From Mesorhizobium sp. M1E.F.Ca.ET.045.02.1.1 (GTDB taxonomy: Bacteria > Pseudomonadota > Alphaproteobacteria > Rhizobiales > Rhizobiaceae): DNA of 64,000 nucleotides. Below are positions 1-8,414 of this stretch, piece by piece; position 1 is the stretch's first letter, and the number at the start of each line of letters is the position of its first letter. The position numbers and the translations under genes are program-made. Under the pieces are notes generated by a model. That model was not told the origin of the DNA. It worked only from the letters and a program-made list of their open reading frames with translations, and made no database searches. The DNA lies in contig NZ_CP034447.1 in assembly GCF_003952485.1 (NCBI RefSeq), positions 2,418,001 through 2,482,000 of the forward strand. The letters are read 5' to 3'.

Positions 1-636
1 GACCAAGACGATGTGGCGCTGGTACCGCTGAGAACGGCACGACGCCAATTTGTCGGCACGAGCCGGGCCAATCCCGCCCTCGTGCACAATATCACCGTCA
101 AGTTCGCCGACTGGTTATCGGCCGATGATGCGATGGCAGCCATCCGCGATCTCCTGTGGCAACGTCACCGGTTGCGGGCAGGTCAGGAAGACAGCTTCAT
201 GATCAGCAACCTTGCGGAAGCCGCCGATCTCGAGGGTTCGACTACGCGAGTCGTGTCGCTGCTGCTTTCCGCCGTCGCCTCGGTCTCGCTCGTGGTGGGC
301 GGCATCGGCATTATGAACATCATGCTGGTGACGGTGACGGAGCGCACCCGCGAGATCGGGCTCCGGCTGGCGGTCGGTGCGCGTCGACGCGACATCCTTG
401 TCCAGTTTGTCGTCGAGGCAATGACGCTCGCCTCGCTGGGTGGAATGCTAGGCGCGCTTGTCGGCATCGCCGCCGCAACCGGCATCGGCGCCTTTGCCCG
501 ATGGCCGGTGGTCATCGACATCAGCGCGGTGCTGCTGGCCGTCAGTTTCGCCGCCTGCGTGGGTGTTTTCTTCGGCTATTATCCCGCCCGCAAGGCGGCA
601 CGGCTTCAGCCTATCGACGCCTTGCGCGCTGAGTGA
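1..636 (+). CDS. MacB-type ABC transporter permease, C-terminal part
   Basis: The reading frame is open from the first base, so the N-terminus lies outside the window. The visible 211 residues are the end of a MacB/FtsX-family permease: part of the periplasmic domain, then a membrane helix with VVGGIGIMNIML, the cytoplasmic ERTREIGLRLAVGARRRDI loop typical of MacB, two more helices, and the closing PARKAARLQPIDALRAE. These proteins work with a LolD/MacB-type ATPase to move lipoproteins, peptides or drugs across the envelope; the substrate cannot be told from this fragment. The next genes on the right run on the other strand. Confidence 0.9.
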   Translation, partial: DQDDVALVPLRTARRQFVGTSRANPALVHNITVKFADWLSADDAMAAIRDLLWQRHRLRAGQEDSFMISNLAEAADLEGSTTRVVSLLLSAVASVSLVVGGIGIMNIMLVTVTERTREIGLRLAVGARRRDILVQFVVEAMTLASLGGMLGALVGIAAATGIGAFARWPVVIDISAVLLAVSFAACVGVFFGYYPARKAARLQPIDALRAE

Positions 637-754
637 CCTTCCGGGTCGGCCGCGGTCGGAGCATCGAAGCTACCGCAGTTATTCGAGACCTGGCGGCGAG
701 CAGTCGCTCCTGGAGCATGGCTGACAAAGCCGAAAGGGCGTTAATCGCTCGCGC

Positions 755-809
755 TTCAGCTATTGCGTGTCGCGACGCGCATCGCCGCCTCGCCATCGGC
801 GGAAAAGAG
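755..809 (-). pseudogene. Internally deleted remnant of a prenyl-synthase gene 3' part
   Basis: Nineteen bases match the end of the polyprenyl synthetase gene at 3849-3867 with two mismatches. They are followed directly by 33 bases identical to that gene's interior at 4531-4563. Order and orientation are the same, with about 660 bp missing between the two segments. Read on the minus strand it gives [12 protein letters not shown] joined to VATRNS and a stop, a shortened copy of the synthase. It is not expected to make a functional product. Confidence 0.6.
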
Positions 810-833
810 CGCCGCCGATGGATCAACTTGAAA

Positions 834-856
834 CGAGCCGCTCGGCAAGCGGCTCG
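834..856 (-). terminator. Stem-loop terminator after the tautomerase gene
   Basis: Perfect 9-bp inverted repeat (CGAGCCGCT / AGCGGCTCG) with a 5-base loop, just past the stop of the minus-strand tautomerase. On that strand it is followed by TTTC, so termination is plausible but the T-tract is short. Confidence 0.5.
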
Positions 857-867
857 CCCGGTTCAAA

Positions 868-1086
868 TCAAGCAATATCCTTGGCCCGGTAGGCATCGGG
901 AAGAATGAAGACTTCGTCGGCGCGGCCATAGCCTCCATCGGGAATTTCTTCGATCAGCACCATGGTGTAGGGACGCACATCCTCGCCGAAATATTCGACA
1001 AACATCTGCGTGGTCTTGTGGACGAGGTCTTCCTTCTGCGCTATTGTGAGGGCGGCTTCGGGCATCTTGAAGTTGGCAAATGGCAT
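868..1086 (-). CDS. 4-oxalocrotonate tautomerase family protein
   Basis: This 72-residue protein begins Met-Pro, so removal of the initiator would expose the Pro-1 that acts as general base in the tautomerase superfamily. The length (60-75 residues is usual) and the hydrophobic beta-alpha-beta pattern (TMVLIEEIPDGGYG) fit the family. Members isomerise unsaturated keto acids or similar compounds, as small oligomers in the cytoplasm; the substrate here is unknown. It lies 24 bp downstream of a short-chain dehydrogenase on the same strand and is probably co-transcribed with both dehydrogenases, which suggests a small catabolic or detoxifying set under the LysR regulator. Confidence 0.85.
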   Translation of the reverse strand: MPFANFKMPEAALTIAQKEDLVHKTTQMFVEYFGEDVRPYTMVLIEEIPDGGYGRADEVFILPDAYRAKDIA

Positions 1087-1110
1087 TTCCAGGTTCCTTC
1101 GGGTTGGATT

Positions 1111-2004
1111 TCACAGCGCTGGATGGAGAAGGTCGGCGAGGCCGATGCGCTCCAGAAGCTGCGTCCGGACGCGATCGGCGACGCCGTTGACGATGGTCGC
1201 GCCGTCATCGGACGGATCGATATGGACACGGAACGGCCGGCGGCCATGCGGCATCTCCACGAGATCGACGATGGCCTGCGCGACCTTTGAGGGATCGGCA
1301 TCGGCGGGTTCCAAGCCGGCAAGGCCCTTGAGCGCCTTGTCGTCCGCGCCGGCATACGGTCCCGACCAATAGGCGGCGGCGCGTTCGGTGTCGTCCGGTT
1401 TGCCGGAATGGGCGAAATGTTCCGTGCCCTTTGTGAAGGCGCCCGGCACCACGATGGTCGTCTCGATGCCGAAACGGGCGAGTTCCAGCGCGTAGCTCTG
1501 CGCCAGCGCATCCATGCCCGCCTTGGCGGCAAAGTATGGTGCAAGGAAGGGCGGCGTGCCGCCGCGGGTGCTGCTCGATCCGACCCATATCATCAGAGCT
1601 TGGCCGAGCGAGCGCATATGCGGCAGGACCGCACGGTTGACGCGCTGGGTGCCCAGCACATTGACGTCATAGAGCGCAGCCAATTGCTCGGGCGTGAAGG
1701 CTTCGGTCGGTCCGAAAACCATATGCCCGGCATTGTGGATGACGACGTCGATCCGGCCGGCTTCGGCGAGGATGGTTTTGACGGCCACATCGATCGACGG
1801 TTCGGAGAGCACGTCGAGTTGGATGGCGCTGAGCGCGAGCTTTTCCTCACGCACCAGCCTTTCGATTGCGGCGGCCGCCGCGCCTCCGCGCGCTTGCGGA
1901 TCCCGCATCGAGGCGTAGACCCGGTGGCCGGCTCTGGCGAGCGCCTCCGCTGTCATTGCGCCGAAGCCGCTGGACGCGCCTGTGATGAGAATTGTCTGCT
2001 GCAT
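1111..2004 (-). CDS. Short-chain dehydrogenase/reductase
   Basis: Classical SDR of 297 residues. The N-terminus has the dinucleotide-binding TGASSGFG motif, then HNAG near residue 90, a serine in WVGSSSTRGG and the catalytic pair in YFAAK. The extended C-terminus after residue 200 resembles SDRs annotated as ketoreductases of unknown substrate. It catalyses NAD(P)-dependent oxidation or reduction of an alcohol/carbonyl pair in the cytoplasm. It sits between a second SDR upstream (66 bp gap) and the tautomerase downstream, all on one strand, consistent with a single transcript. Confidence 0.88.
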   Translation of the reverse strand: MQQTILITGASSGFGAMTAEALARAGHRVYASMRDPQARGGAAAAAIERLVREEKLALSAIQLDVLSEPSIDVAVKTILAEAGRIDVVIHNAGHMVFGPTEAFTPEQLAALYDVNVLGTQRVNRAVLPHMRSLGQALMIWVGSSSTRGGTPPFLAPYFAAKAGMDALAQSYALELARFGIETTIVVPGAFTKGTEHFAHSGKPDDTERAAAYWSGPYAGADDKALKGLAGLEPADADPSKVAQAIVDLVEMPHGRRPFRVHIDPSDDGATIVNGVADRVRTQLLERIGLADLLHPAL

Positions 2005-2070
2005 GATCGTGTACCTTCTTTTTTACGCAGTTCCGGACGCGAAACCGCTGCGAAGTCTTGCCGATTGCCC

Positions 2071-2805
2071 TTAGATCGCGCCGCCATTGGCGCGGATGAC
2101 CTGGCCGTTGACCCATTGGCTGTCGGAACCGGCAAGGAAGGCGACGAGCCTGGCGATGTCGTCCGGCTGGCCAAGTCTGCCGAGCGGAATGAGTTTGGTG
2201 ATTGCCTCGATCTGCGCGGCGCTCTTGCCGTCGGTGAAGAGGTCGGTACCGACCGGGCCGGGGGCGACGGCATTGACAGTGATACGGCGCGGGCCAAGTT
2301 CCTTGGCCAGGATGTGCGTCATGGCTTCGACGCCGGCCTTGGTTGCGGCATAGACGCCATAGTTCGGCTGGTAGAAGCCCACCACGCTCGAGGAAAAGTT
2401 GATGATGCGTCCGCCGTCGTTCAGCCGCCGCGCGCCTTCGCGCATACCGCGGAATGATCCGCCGAGATTGATCGCAAGCTGGCGTTCGAACTCACCATCT
2501 CCGGTCTCCGCGATTGACGACAGCCTCATCATGCCAGCGTTGTTGACGAGGATGTCGGTGCCGCCGAATGCCTTTTCGGCCGCATCGAACAAAGCGGTCA
2601 TACCGGTCGGTTCACCAATATCGGCCTGCACCGCGAGAGCGGTACCGCCGGCAGCCTCGATCGCCGAAACGACTTCGTCGGCGGCGTCCTTTCCGCGCGC
2701 ATAGTTTACGATGACGGCAATGCCCTCTTGGGCGAGTCGCTTGGCGATCGCCGCGCCAATGCCTCTCGACGCGCCTGTCACGATCGCGGCTCTTGTCTTC
2801 TGCAT
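2071..2805 (-). CDS. SDR family oxidoreductase (FabG-like)
   Basis: Classical SDR of 244 residues, the usual length. Motifs in order: TGASRGIG cofactor fingerprint at residues 11-18, NNAG near 88, the catalytic serine in NFSSSVVGF, and YAATK. The C-terminus WVNGQVIRANGG matches the FabG/glucose-dehydrogenase type. It is the first gene of the minus-strand cluster and is divergent from the LysR regulator, with a palindrome in the 105-bp gap. That arrangement usually means the regulator controls it. The substrate is not evident. Confidence 0.9.
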   Translation of the reverse strand: MQKTRAAIVTGASRGIGAAIAKRLAQEGIAVIVNYARGKDAADEVVSAIEAAGGTALAVQADIGEPTGMTALFDAAEKAFGGTDILVNNAGMMRLSSIAETGDGEFERQLAINLGGSFRGMREGARRLNDGGRIINFSSSVVGFYQPNYGVYAATKAGVEAMTHILAKELGPRRITVNAVAPGPVGTDLFTDGKSAAQIEAITKLIPLGRLGQPDDIARLVAFLAGSDSQWVNGQVIRANGGAI

Positions 2806-2813
2806 GATCGATC

Positions 2814-2837
2814 TCCGTTCGTTTGTTGTGGAACGGA
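2814..2837. promoter_or_regulatory. Palindromic operator between SDR and lysR genes
   Basis: Perfect 7-bp inverted repeat TCCGTTC / GAACGGA with a 10-base centre, inside the divergent intergenic region. It contains the T-N11-A spacing expected of a LysR-family binding site and lies next to the start of the SDR gene. Binding by the adjacent regulator is inferred. Confidence 0.55.
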
Positions 2838-2910
2838 TATAGACTGTACCCTCTGCCGGATAATCGGCCCGCTATTGACAGCAGTATTCGGATGGGGCGA
2901 ACAATCTAAC

Positions 2911-3804
2911 ATGGATCGACTCGACAGGATGCGGCTGTTCGTTCGCGTGGTGGAGCGGCGCAATTTCACCGCGGCGGCCGCCGATCTCGGCTTGCCGCGC
3001 TCGACCGCCACCGAGGCGATCAAGCAGCTGGAGGATCATCTGGGCACGCGTCTGCTGGACAGGACGACCCGCCATGTCGCCACGACGCTCGACGGGCAGG
3101 CCTATTACGAGCGCTGCCTTTTTATCCTTGGAGAGGTGGAGGATGCCGAAGCCGGGTTCCGCAGCGCCGAACCGCGGGGCCTGTTGCGCATCGACGCGCA
3201 TCCGCTGCTCACGCAGCGATTCCTGCTGCCGGGGTTGCCCGTCTTCCTCGAACGCTATCCCGAGATCGATCTGCATATAGGCCAGGGCGACCGGCTGGTC
3301 GACCTGGTGCGCGAAGGCGTCGACTGCGTCATCCGCGCCGGTGAACCGCAGGACAGCGGCATGATCATGCGACGGTTGGCGACGATCAGCGAAATCACCT
3401 GCGCCAGCCCTGGCTATCTGGAGAGGCACGGCGTGCCGGCGTCGCCTGATGCGCTGGACGGCCACCAGGCCATCGGTTTCGTCTCCTCGCGCACCGGCGA
3501 AGTGCTGCCGCTGGAGTTCACCGTCGGCACAAAGGTGCATCGGGCAACGCTGCCGGGGCGGGTAAGGGTCAACAATTCGGACACCGCCGCCGCGCTGGCG
3601 CGCCTCGGCTTCGGCTTGCTGCAAGCACCGCGCTACCGGCTGGAAAAGGATCTGGCCGACGGGACGCTGATCGAGGTGCTGGAGGATTTTCCGCCGACGC
3701 CGACGCCGTTGTTCGCACTTTATCCGCAAAACCGGCAGCTCGCGCCGCGGCTGCGCGCCTTTCTGGAGTGGGCATCGCGCATTTTCGCCGAGGCAAGGCT
3801 GTGA
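2911..3804 (+). CDS. LysR family transcriptional regulator
   Basis: Protein of 297 residues with a winged helix-turn-helix at residues 1-60 (MRLFVRVVERRNFTAAAADLG, RSTATEAIKQLEDHLGTRLLDRTTR) and a periplasmic-binding-protein-like effector domain from about 88. The effector domain (VDCVIRAGEPQDSGM) is of the DsdC/AaeR-like subgroup. The ATG at this position was chosen over longer frames because the HTH starts at once in the usual way. It is divergent from two SDR genes and a tautomerase and probably activates or represses them in response to an unknown small molecule. Confidence 0.9.
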   Translation: MDRLDRMRLFVRVVERRNFTAAAADLGLPRSTATEAIKQLEDHLGTRLLDRTTRHVATTLDGQAYYERCLFILGEVEDAEAGFRSAEPRGLLRIDAHPLLTQRFLLPGLPVFLERYPEIDLHIGQGDRLVDLVREGVDCVIRAGEPQDSGMIMRRLATISEITCASPGYLERHGVPASPDALDGHQAIGFVSSRTGEVLPLEFTVGTKVHRATLPGRVRVNNSDTAAALARLGFGLLQAPRYRLEKDLADGTLIEVLEDFPPTPTPLFALYPQNRQLAPRLRAFLEWASRIFAEARL

Positions 3805-3849
3805 CGATCGGATCGGTGCCCGGCTGGCGTGGTCTGCCGGCACCGCAGT

Positions 3850-4797
3850 TCAGCTGTTGCGCGTCGCCACGAAAGTCGCCGCGGCCTTGAGCAGGGCCGC
3901 CTCCTCGCCATAGGGATCGAGCAGTGCATGCGCCTGGTCGATCAGGCCGTGGAGCTGCTCGCGCGCCCAGTCGGGGCCGTGCAGCGCGGCGAGCGTCGCC
4001 TTGCCGGCGGCGGCGTCTTTCTTCGTCGCCTTGCCCATCTGCTCGGCGTCCGCAGTGAGGTCGAGCAGGTCGTCGGCGAGCTGGAAGGCAAGGCCGATGG
4101 CCGATCCGAACTCCGCCAGTCTTTCACGATCGGCGGCGGGCGCGCCGGCGACGATGGCTCCGGCCTCGCAGGCGAAGCGGATCAGCGCGCCGGTCTTCAT
4201 CGCCTGCAGCCTGATGATGCCGGCTTCGTCCGGGCGCCTGCGCTCGGCCTCGAGGTCGAGCATCTGACCGCCGACCATGCCGCCGGCTCCGGCGGCACGC
4301 GCAAGCGCCAGCACGAGCGCTGTCCGGCGCTCGGCCGGCAGAGCGGTCGCCTCGTCGGCGATGATGTCGAAGGCCAAAGTCAGCAGCGCGTCGCCGGCGA
4401 GGATGGCGGTCGCCTCGTCGAAGGCCTTGTGCACGGTCGGCTGGCCGCGGCGCAGGTCATCATTGTCCATCGACGGCAGATCGTCATGGATCAACGAATA
4501 GCAGTGCACGCATTCGAGCGCCGCAGCAATGCGCATCGCCGCCTCGCCATCGGCGGAAAAGAGAGCGGCACTTTCCATGACCAGAAAAGGGCGGAGCCGC
4601 TTGCCTCCGTTGAGCACGCCATGGCGCATCGCCGCCATCAAGCGTTCAGGCCGGGCGATCTCGCCGGAAAGCAGAGGCGCGTCGAGGATCTGCCGGAGCA
4701 GGACCTCGATTGCGGCGGCGCGCGCAAAAAACGCGGTTTCGAAGGCCATATGGTCGTCTTTCGTCATGGCCGGGACCGGTAGCCGACACTCAGACAT
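3850..4797 (-). CDS. Polyprenyl (geranylgeranyl/farnesyl) diphosphate synthase
   Basis: Trans-isoprenyl diphosphate synthase of up to 315 residues. It has GGKRLRP near residue 65, the first Asp-rich motif [10 protein letters not shown] near 105-114, GDALL, the Gln-Leu pair before the second Asp-rich motif (FQLADDLLD near 240) and a lysine-rich loop after it. It condenses isopentenyl diphosphate with allylic diphosphates to C15 or C20 chains for quinones, hopanoids or carotenoids. The first motif (DDxxxxD) is of the IspA/CrtE bacterial type. Start is uncertain: internal ATGs at residues 11 and 17 are possible. A deleted fragment of a related sequence lies 3 kb to the left. Confidence 0.9.
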   Translation of the reverse strand: MSECRLPVPAMTKDDHMAFETAFFARAAAIEVLLRQILDAPLLSGEIARPERLMAAMRHGVLNGGKRLRPFLVMESAALFSADGEAAMRIAAALECVHCYSLIHDDLPSMDNDDLRRGQPTVHKAFDEATAILAGDALLTLAFDIIADEATALPAERRTALVLALARAAGAGGMVGGQMLDLEAERRRPDEAGIIRLQAMKTGALIRFACEAGAIVAGAPAADRERLAEFGSAIGLAFQLADDLLDLTADAEQMGKATKKDAAAGKATLAALHGPDWAREQLHGLIDQAHALLDPYGEEAALLKAAATFVATRNS

Positions 4798-4896
4798 TGC
4801 GCAAGAAGCCTGGCAGCTTTATGCCGATTGGGCGCGTGGCACGGGTGGGGCGGCTTGTCGGAACCGATCGTCGAACATGAAATCGAAGGGCTGGAC

Positions 4897-5604
4897 ATGG
4901 CGCGACCACGGCGCCTGAACCGCGCCGGTCTCAAGCGCCTTGGCCGGCGCTGCCTGGTCGTGGCCATCATTTTGGCGGCGATACCGGTCGTGCTCACCTT
5001 CCTCTATTTGCCGTCCTTCGTGCATCCTGTCTCGACGCTGATGCTGAAGGATCTCGCGACTTTCTCCGGCTACGACCGGCGCTGGGTGTCGATCGACGAC
5101 GTGGCGCCGGTGCTGGCGCATTCGGTGATCATGTCGGAGGATGGGCAATTCTGCTTCCATCGCGGCGTCGATCTCGGCGAATTGCGCGGCGTGGTCGACG
5201 ATGCGCTTGCCGGCGAGGCAACGCGCGGCGCCTCCACCATCACCATGCAGACGGTGAAGAATCTCTTCTTGTGGTCGCGGCCGCTGGGCAGCGTGCGCAA
5301 GGTGGTCGAGCTGCCTTTGGCCGTCTATTTCGACGCGGTGATGTCGAAGCGGCGGATCATGGAGATCTATCTCAACATCGCGGAGTGGGGGCCTGGCATC
5401 TACGGCATCGAGGCCGCCGCGCGGCACCATTTCGGCGTCTCGGCCAAGCAATTGTCGCGCCGGCAGGCCGCACTTCTCGCCGTCAGCCTGCCCAACCCGA
5501 TCGCCCGCAACCCGGCCAAGCCGGGGCCGGGGCTCAGACGGCTCGCCAATCTGATCGAGCGGCGCGCCGGCAGGTCCGGCGCCTATGTCGGCTGCCTGGA
5601 CTAG
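4897..5604 (+). CDS. mtgA: Monofunctional peptidoglycan transglycosylase MtgA
   Basis: Glycosyltransferase family 51 enzyme of 235 residues. A short basic tail and one membrane helix ([20 protein letters not shown]) are followed by the catalytic domain. This has the glutamate motif [13 protein letters not shown], then [12 protein letters not shown] and [20 protein letters not shown]. It polymerises lipid II into glycan strands at the periplasmic face of the inner membrane and lacks a transpeptidase domain, as expected for MtgA. The ATG chosen gives the normal length and has GAAGG upstream; an in-frame start 69 bp earlier is less likely. It is divergent from the prenyl synthase gene. Its stop codon overlaps a palindromic repeat. 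Confidence 0.95.
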   Translation: MARPRRLNRAGLKRLGRRCLVVAIILAAIPVVLTFLYLPSFVHPVSTLMLKDLATFSGYDRRWVSIDDVAPVLAHSVIMSEDGQFCFHRGVDLGELRGVVDDALAGEATRGASTITMQTVKNLFLWSRPLGSVRKVVELPLAVYFDAVMSKRRIMEIYLNIAEWGPGIYGIEAAARHHFGVSAKQLSRRQAALLAVSLPNPIARNPAKPGPGLRRLANLIERRAGRSGAYVGCLD

Positions 5605-5782
5605 GTGTGCCGATATTCAGGTGAGGCCGGCCTGCGAACGGCGGCTTCCTCCGCTTCCGGCCTTCGCCGGCCGAAGCATTCACGAATGGCGTGGCAGCTA
5701 AATTAAGGCTCCGGCCGGCGTAGGCCGGTTCTCGGAAGCCACCGTTCTCGGCTCGGCCTGACCTGAATCTCGACACACCTAG
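5601..5782. repeat. Long imperfect palindrome (hairpin repeat), copy 1
   Basis: The ends are inverted copies of one another (CTAGGTGTG... against ...CACACCTAG, extending through ATTCAGGT with two mismatches), and inner segments also pair (ACGGCGGCTTCC with GGAAGCCACCGT). The whole 182 bp can fold into one long hairpin. A related copy lies at 30681-30870. It has no coding capacity. It occupies most of the 330-bp gap before rpmF. Confidence 0.75.
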
Positions 5783-5934
5783 CTCTTTTGCTGGTTCGGC
5801 AAAAATTTTTGCCACAGCGCTGGCCAAAACGGCGCTAGGCGTGTATAGGCACCCGACTTTCTCAGATTATGGCCTCGATGCGGCCCTTTCGCGAGGGTTC
5901 ACGGGGCATTTTGACCATGTAGTGGAGCATATCC

Positions 5935-6117
5935 ATGGCCGTTCCAAAAAGAAAAACCTCTCCGTCGAAGCGCGGAATGCGCCGCTCGGCCGACGCCATC
6001 AAGGCCCCGACCTATGTCGAGGACAAGAATTCCGGCGAAATGCGCCGCCCGCATCACATCGACCTGAAGACCGGCATGTATCGCGGCCGCCAGGTCCTGG
6101 AGCCGAAGGAAAGCTGA
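5935..6117 (+). CDS. rpmF: 50S ribosomal protein L32
   Basis: Sixty-residue basic protein beginning [18 protein letters not shown], the universal L32 start, followed by the rhizobial form of the C-terminus ([19 protein letters not shown]). It is a component of the large ribosomal subunit. A good Shine-Dalgarno GGAG precedes the ATG. The four-cysteine zinc site found in some L32 proteins is absent, as in other alphaproteobacteria. A strong terminator follows, so it appears to be a single-gene unit here. Confidence 0.97.
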   Translation: MAVPKRKTSPSKRGMRRSADAIKAPTYVEDKNSGEMRRPHHIDLKTGMYRGRQVLEPKES

Positions 6118-6145
6118 GAAGCTTCCACGGTTTGTGACGTTTTCA

Positions 6146-6172
6146 AAAGACCGGCCTCTGGCCGGTCTTTTT
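6146..6172 (+). terminator. Rho-independent terminator of rpmF
   Basis: AAAGACCGGC / GCCGGTCTTT stem with a small loop and a following T-run (TCTTTTTG), 28 bp after the rpmF stop codon. Confidence 0.9.
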
Positions 6173-6353
6173 GCGTTCGACAGATGGTTGATGAATTTCG
6201 GAGTGGATCGCGCAGGCTGCGGCAAGGCAAGGGCAACCGGCTGACATCCTTATTTCATTAGGTCTTAGAGCGTGTTCGACGCCGGCCGCGAAAGACCTTG
6301 ACGGCGTCTCTGCCGCGGATTTTACAAAAGGGTGCCCCATTGGAGACGCCCAG

Positions 6354-6755
6354 ATGTTCGGTGCCATCCCGCTGCTCATCGTGCCTTTCGTCCTCTACAA
6401 TCTCGGACTGCTCGGGCTGTTCGGCGGCGGCGACGATCCGTGGATGACCGAAATGTTCTCGTTCCGCATGATGTCGGGCGGCGTCTTCTCGATGACGCTC
6501 GGCGACCTGATGGTGCTGATCGGACTGATCTTCCTGTTCATCGAGATCTCAAAATCGGTGCGCACCACCAATGCATCGATCCTGGATCATCTGTTGTCGA
6601 CGCTGGTCTTCATCGCGTTCCTGGTCGAGTTCCTGCTGGTGAAGGGTGCGGCGCATTCGGTGTTCTTCACGCTGATGATCATCGCGCTGTTCGATGTGCT
6701 CGCCGGCTTCTCGGTGTCGATGCGGTCGGCCAGCCGTGACATCAATCTGAACTAA
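6354..6755 (+). CDS. Small integral membrane protein, unknown function
   Basis: Protein of 133 residues with four likely membrane helices: residues 4-24, 48-68 (LGDLMVLIGLIFLFIEI), 79-100 and 103-122. No catalytic motif is visible. A DDPW motif and a methionine-rich stretch (FSFRMMSGGVFSM) lie in the first loop. The ATG has a weak GAGACG in front. No assigned function is recognised; it stands alone between rpmF and a palindromic repeat. Confidence 0.8.
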   Translation: MFGAIPLLIVPFVLYNLGLLGLFGGGDDPWMTEMFSFRMMSGGVFSMTLGDLMVLIGLIFLFIEISKSVRTTNASILDHLLSTLVFIAFLVEFLLVKGAAHSVFFTLMIIALFDVLAGFSVSMRSASRDINLN

Positions 6756-6777
6756 GGCATCCGGCGACCTGCGGCGC

Positions 6778-6884
6778 TAAAGCGCGTCGCGATCTTTCAG
6801 ATTCGCTCCGTGCGCTTTAGGTTTTTGATTCTACGCATGTCTTTGTCCCGAAACCGGTTCCCACTTTCGGGAGACATGCTTTAG
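6778..6884. repeat. Dispersed intergenic palindromic repeat (GCATGTC type)
   Basis: Two nested hairpins: AAAGCGC..GCGCTTTA, then GCATGTC...CCCGAAACCGG...CGGGAGACATGC. Close copies lie at 42907-43008 and 58180-58285, and a second subtype at 13.4, 44.7 and 48.3 kb. Non-coding. Confidence 0.85.
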
Positions 6885-6890
6885 GCGCGG

Positions 6891-7409
6891 TCAGCCTGCA
6901 GCGGCCTCGGCCTTGCGGGCGACCGCCGCTTCATAGGCAGCCTGCAGTTTCTGGCGCACGGTCGGCGTGCCCGGCGGCGTCTTCACCGGCGCGCCGAGAT
7001 GCTCGTGGCGCAGTTCGTCCATGAACTGCTCCCACAGCGGCGGGCCGCCCTTTTCGAGCAGCTCGGCGCGGATCGAAAGCTCCTCGCTGACCGGCAGCCA
7101 TACCCGTCCCCAGGCGCCGAGATGCGCCATGATCGGCACCAGGGTGATCGCCATCTCGGTCAGGCTGTAGATCGCCTTCTGCTTGTGGCTGGGATCGTCG
7201 GCCTTGGTCAAAAGGCCCAGTTCCATCAGCCGCTTCAGCCGGTCGGCCAGGATGTTGGAGGCGATGCCTTCCAGCGATCCGTTGAGCAGCTCGCGGAAAT
7301 GGCGCCTGCCGCCGAAGATCATGTCGCGCAGGATGATCAGGCTCCAGCGGTCGCCAAAAACCTCGAGCGACAGATTGATCGGGCAGCCGGACCGGCGGTC
7401 AATGCTCAT
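6891..7409 (-). CDS. HxlR family transcriptional regulator
   Basis: Winged-helix regulator of 172 residues. It has the HxlR core: CPINLSLEVFGDRWSLIILRDMIFGGRRHFRELL at residues 9-42, then GIASNILADRLKRLMELGLL and a beta-wing. The ATG chosen has GGAG upstream and gives a conventional N-terminus; a start 54 bp earlier is possible but would extend into the divergent operator region. HxlR proteins often sense reactive or aromatic compounds and control a neighbouring enzyme. Here the divergent neighbour is an alpha/beta hydrolase 92 bp away, with two palindromes in the gap. Confidence 0.92.
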   Translation of the reverse strand: MSIDRRSGCPINLSLEVFGDRWSLIILRDMIFGGRRHFRELLNGSLEGIASNILADRLKRLMELGLLTKADDPSHKQKAIYSLTEMAITLVPIMAHLGAWGRVWLPVSEELSIRAELLEKGGPPLWEQFMDELRHEHLGAPVKTPPGTPTVRQKLQAAYEAAVARKAEAAAG

Positions 7410-7431
7410 GACAGTCTCCAAGAAAACCGGT

Positions 7432-7484
7432 TGCATTATGATATCGGTCTGATTATCATGCAACTGATTGCAAAATGCAATCAG
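7432..7484. promoter_or_regulatory. Two palindromes in the HxlR/hydrolase divergent promoter
   Basis: The right-hand site (7464-7484) is a perfect inverted repeat, CTGATTGCA / TGCAATCAG around AAA. The left-hand site (about 7432-7462) is imperfect, TTGCATTATGAT / ATTATCATGCAA (10 of 12 pair). Both share a TTGCAT/ATGCAA core, consistent with two dimer sites for the HxlR protein. Function is inferred. Confidence 0.6.
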
Positions 7485-7501
7485 ATTAGGAGAAGAGAAC
7501 G

Positions 7502-8326
7502 ATGACCGCTTTGCCGCGCCCTGAAATCGTCTCGGAGACCTTCGGCGATCCGGCCGATCCAGCGATCCTTTTGATCATGGGCGCCATGGCCTCGATGCTG
7601 TGGTGGCCGGAAGCCTTCTGCCGGCAGCTCGCCGGGCACGGCCGCTTCGTCGTCCGCTACGACAATCGCGATACCGGCCAGTCGACCAAATACAAGCCGG
7701 GCACGCCGCCCTATACGTTCGAGGACATGGTCGACGATGCCATCCGCGTGCTCGACGACCACAATATCGGTAGGGCGCATGTCGTCGGCATGTCGATGGG
7801 CGGCACGATCGCGCAGATCGTGGCGCTGAAATATCCGGCGCGCGTCAGCGCGCTCACTGTCATCTCCAGCTCGCCGCTCGGCGTCGATACGTCTGGTTTG
7901 CCCGGCACAAGCCAAGCCTACAAGGAGCACTCGGCGGAAGGCGCCGATGTCGATTGGTCGGATCGGGAGCAGGTGCTTCGTTACATGGTGAAGGACGCGC
8001 GGGCGCTGGCGAGCAGCCGGCATTCGTTCGATGAGGAACGCGCACGCGCGGCGATCGAGGAGGACTGCGATCGCTCCGGGGGCCTCGGCAGCGCCACCAA
8101 TCATTTCCTGCTCAAGGGTGGCGGTCCGGAGCGGCGGATAAAGGATTTGACGGTGCCGTTGCTCGTTATCCACGGCGTCACCGATCCGATCTTCCCGATC
8201 GAACATGGCGAGGCGCTTGCCGATGCGGTTCCCGGCGCCAGGCTGGTGCGGATCGAAGGCGGCGGCCACGAGCTGCACCGCAACGACTGGCCGCAAATCA
8301 TCGAAGCCATCGCGGCGCATCGCTAA
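7502..8326 (+). CDS. Alpha/beta hydrolase
   Basis: Protein of 274 residues with the alpha/beta-hydrolase fold. The nucleophile elbow is GMSMG near residue 98, the acid is in HGVTDPIFP near 222 and the catalytic histidine in GGGHELHRNDW near 258. The RYDNRDTGQS segment is typical of the group containing aclacinomycin methylesterase-like (RdmC) and dehydrochlorinase-like hydrolases. It cleaves an ester or related bond in the cytoplasm; the substrate is unknown. A clear GGAGAAGAG precedes the ATG. It is divergent from, and probably regulated by, the HxlR gene. Confidence 0.88.
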   Translation: MTALPRPEIVSETFGDPADPAILLIMGAMASMLWWPEAFCRQLAGHGRFVVRYDNRDTGQSTKYKPGTPPYTFEDMVDDAIRVLDDHNIGRAHVVGMSMGGTIAQIVALKYPARVSALTVISSSPLGVDTSGLPGTSQAYKEHSAEGADVDWSDREQVLRYMVKDARALASSRHSFDEERARAAIEEDCDRSGGLGSATNHFLLKGGGPERRIKDLTVPLLVIHGVTDPIFPIEHGEALADAVPGARLVRIEGGGHELHRNDWPQIIEAIAAHR

Positions 8327-8369
8327 CCGCGAGGATCAACCTTGACTCTGGTGGTCTGTGAAAATAGTT

Positions 8370-8381
8370 AAGTGATCACTT
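8370..8381. promoter_or_regulatory. Palindrome upstream of the GST-ArsR-SRPBCC operon
   Basis: Perfect 12-bp palindrome AAGTGATCACTT, 33 bp before the first ATG and 20 bp after a TTGACT. It is a candidate autoregulatory site for the ArsR protein of the operon. Confidence 0.45.
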
Positions 8382-8414
8382 CAGTATTAAGCGCGCCCGA
8401 CGACAGGAGAAAAA

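Noticed and set aside
855-880. tRNA-like GGTTCAAATC motif
   Set aside because: It lacks matching acceptor, D and anticodon stems; it lies at the end of the tautomerase gene.
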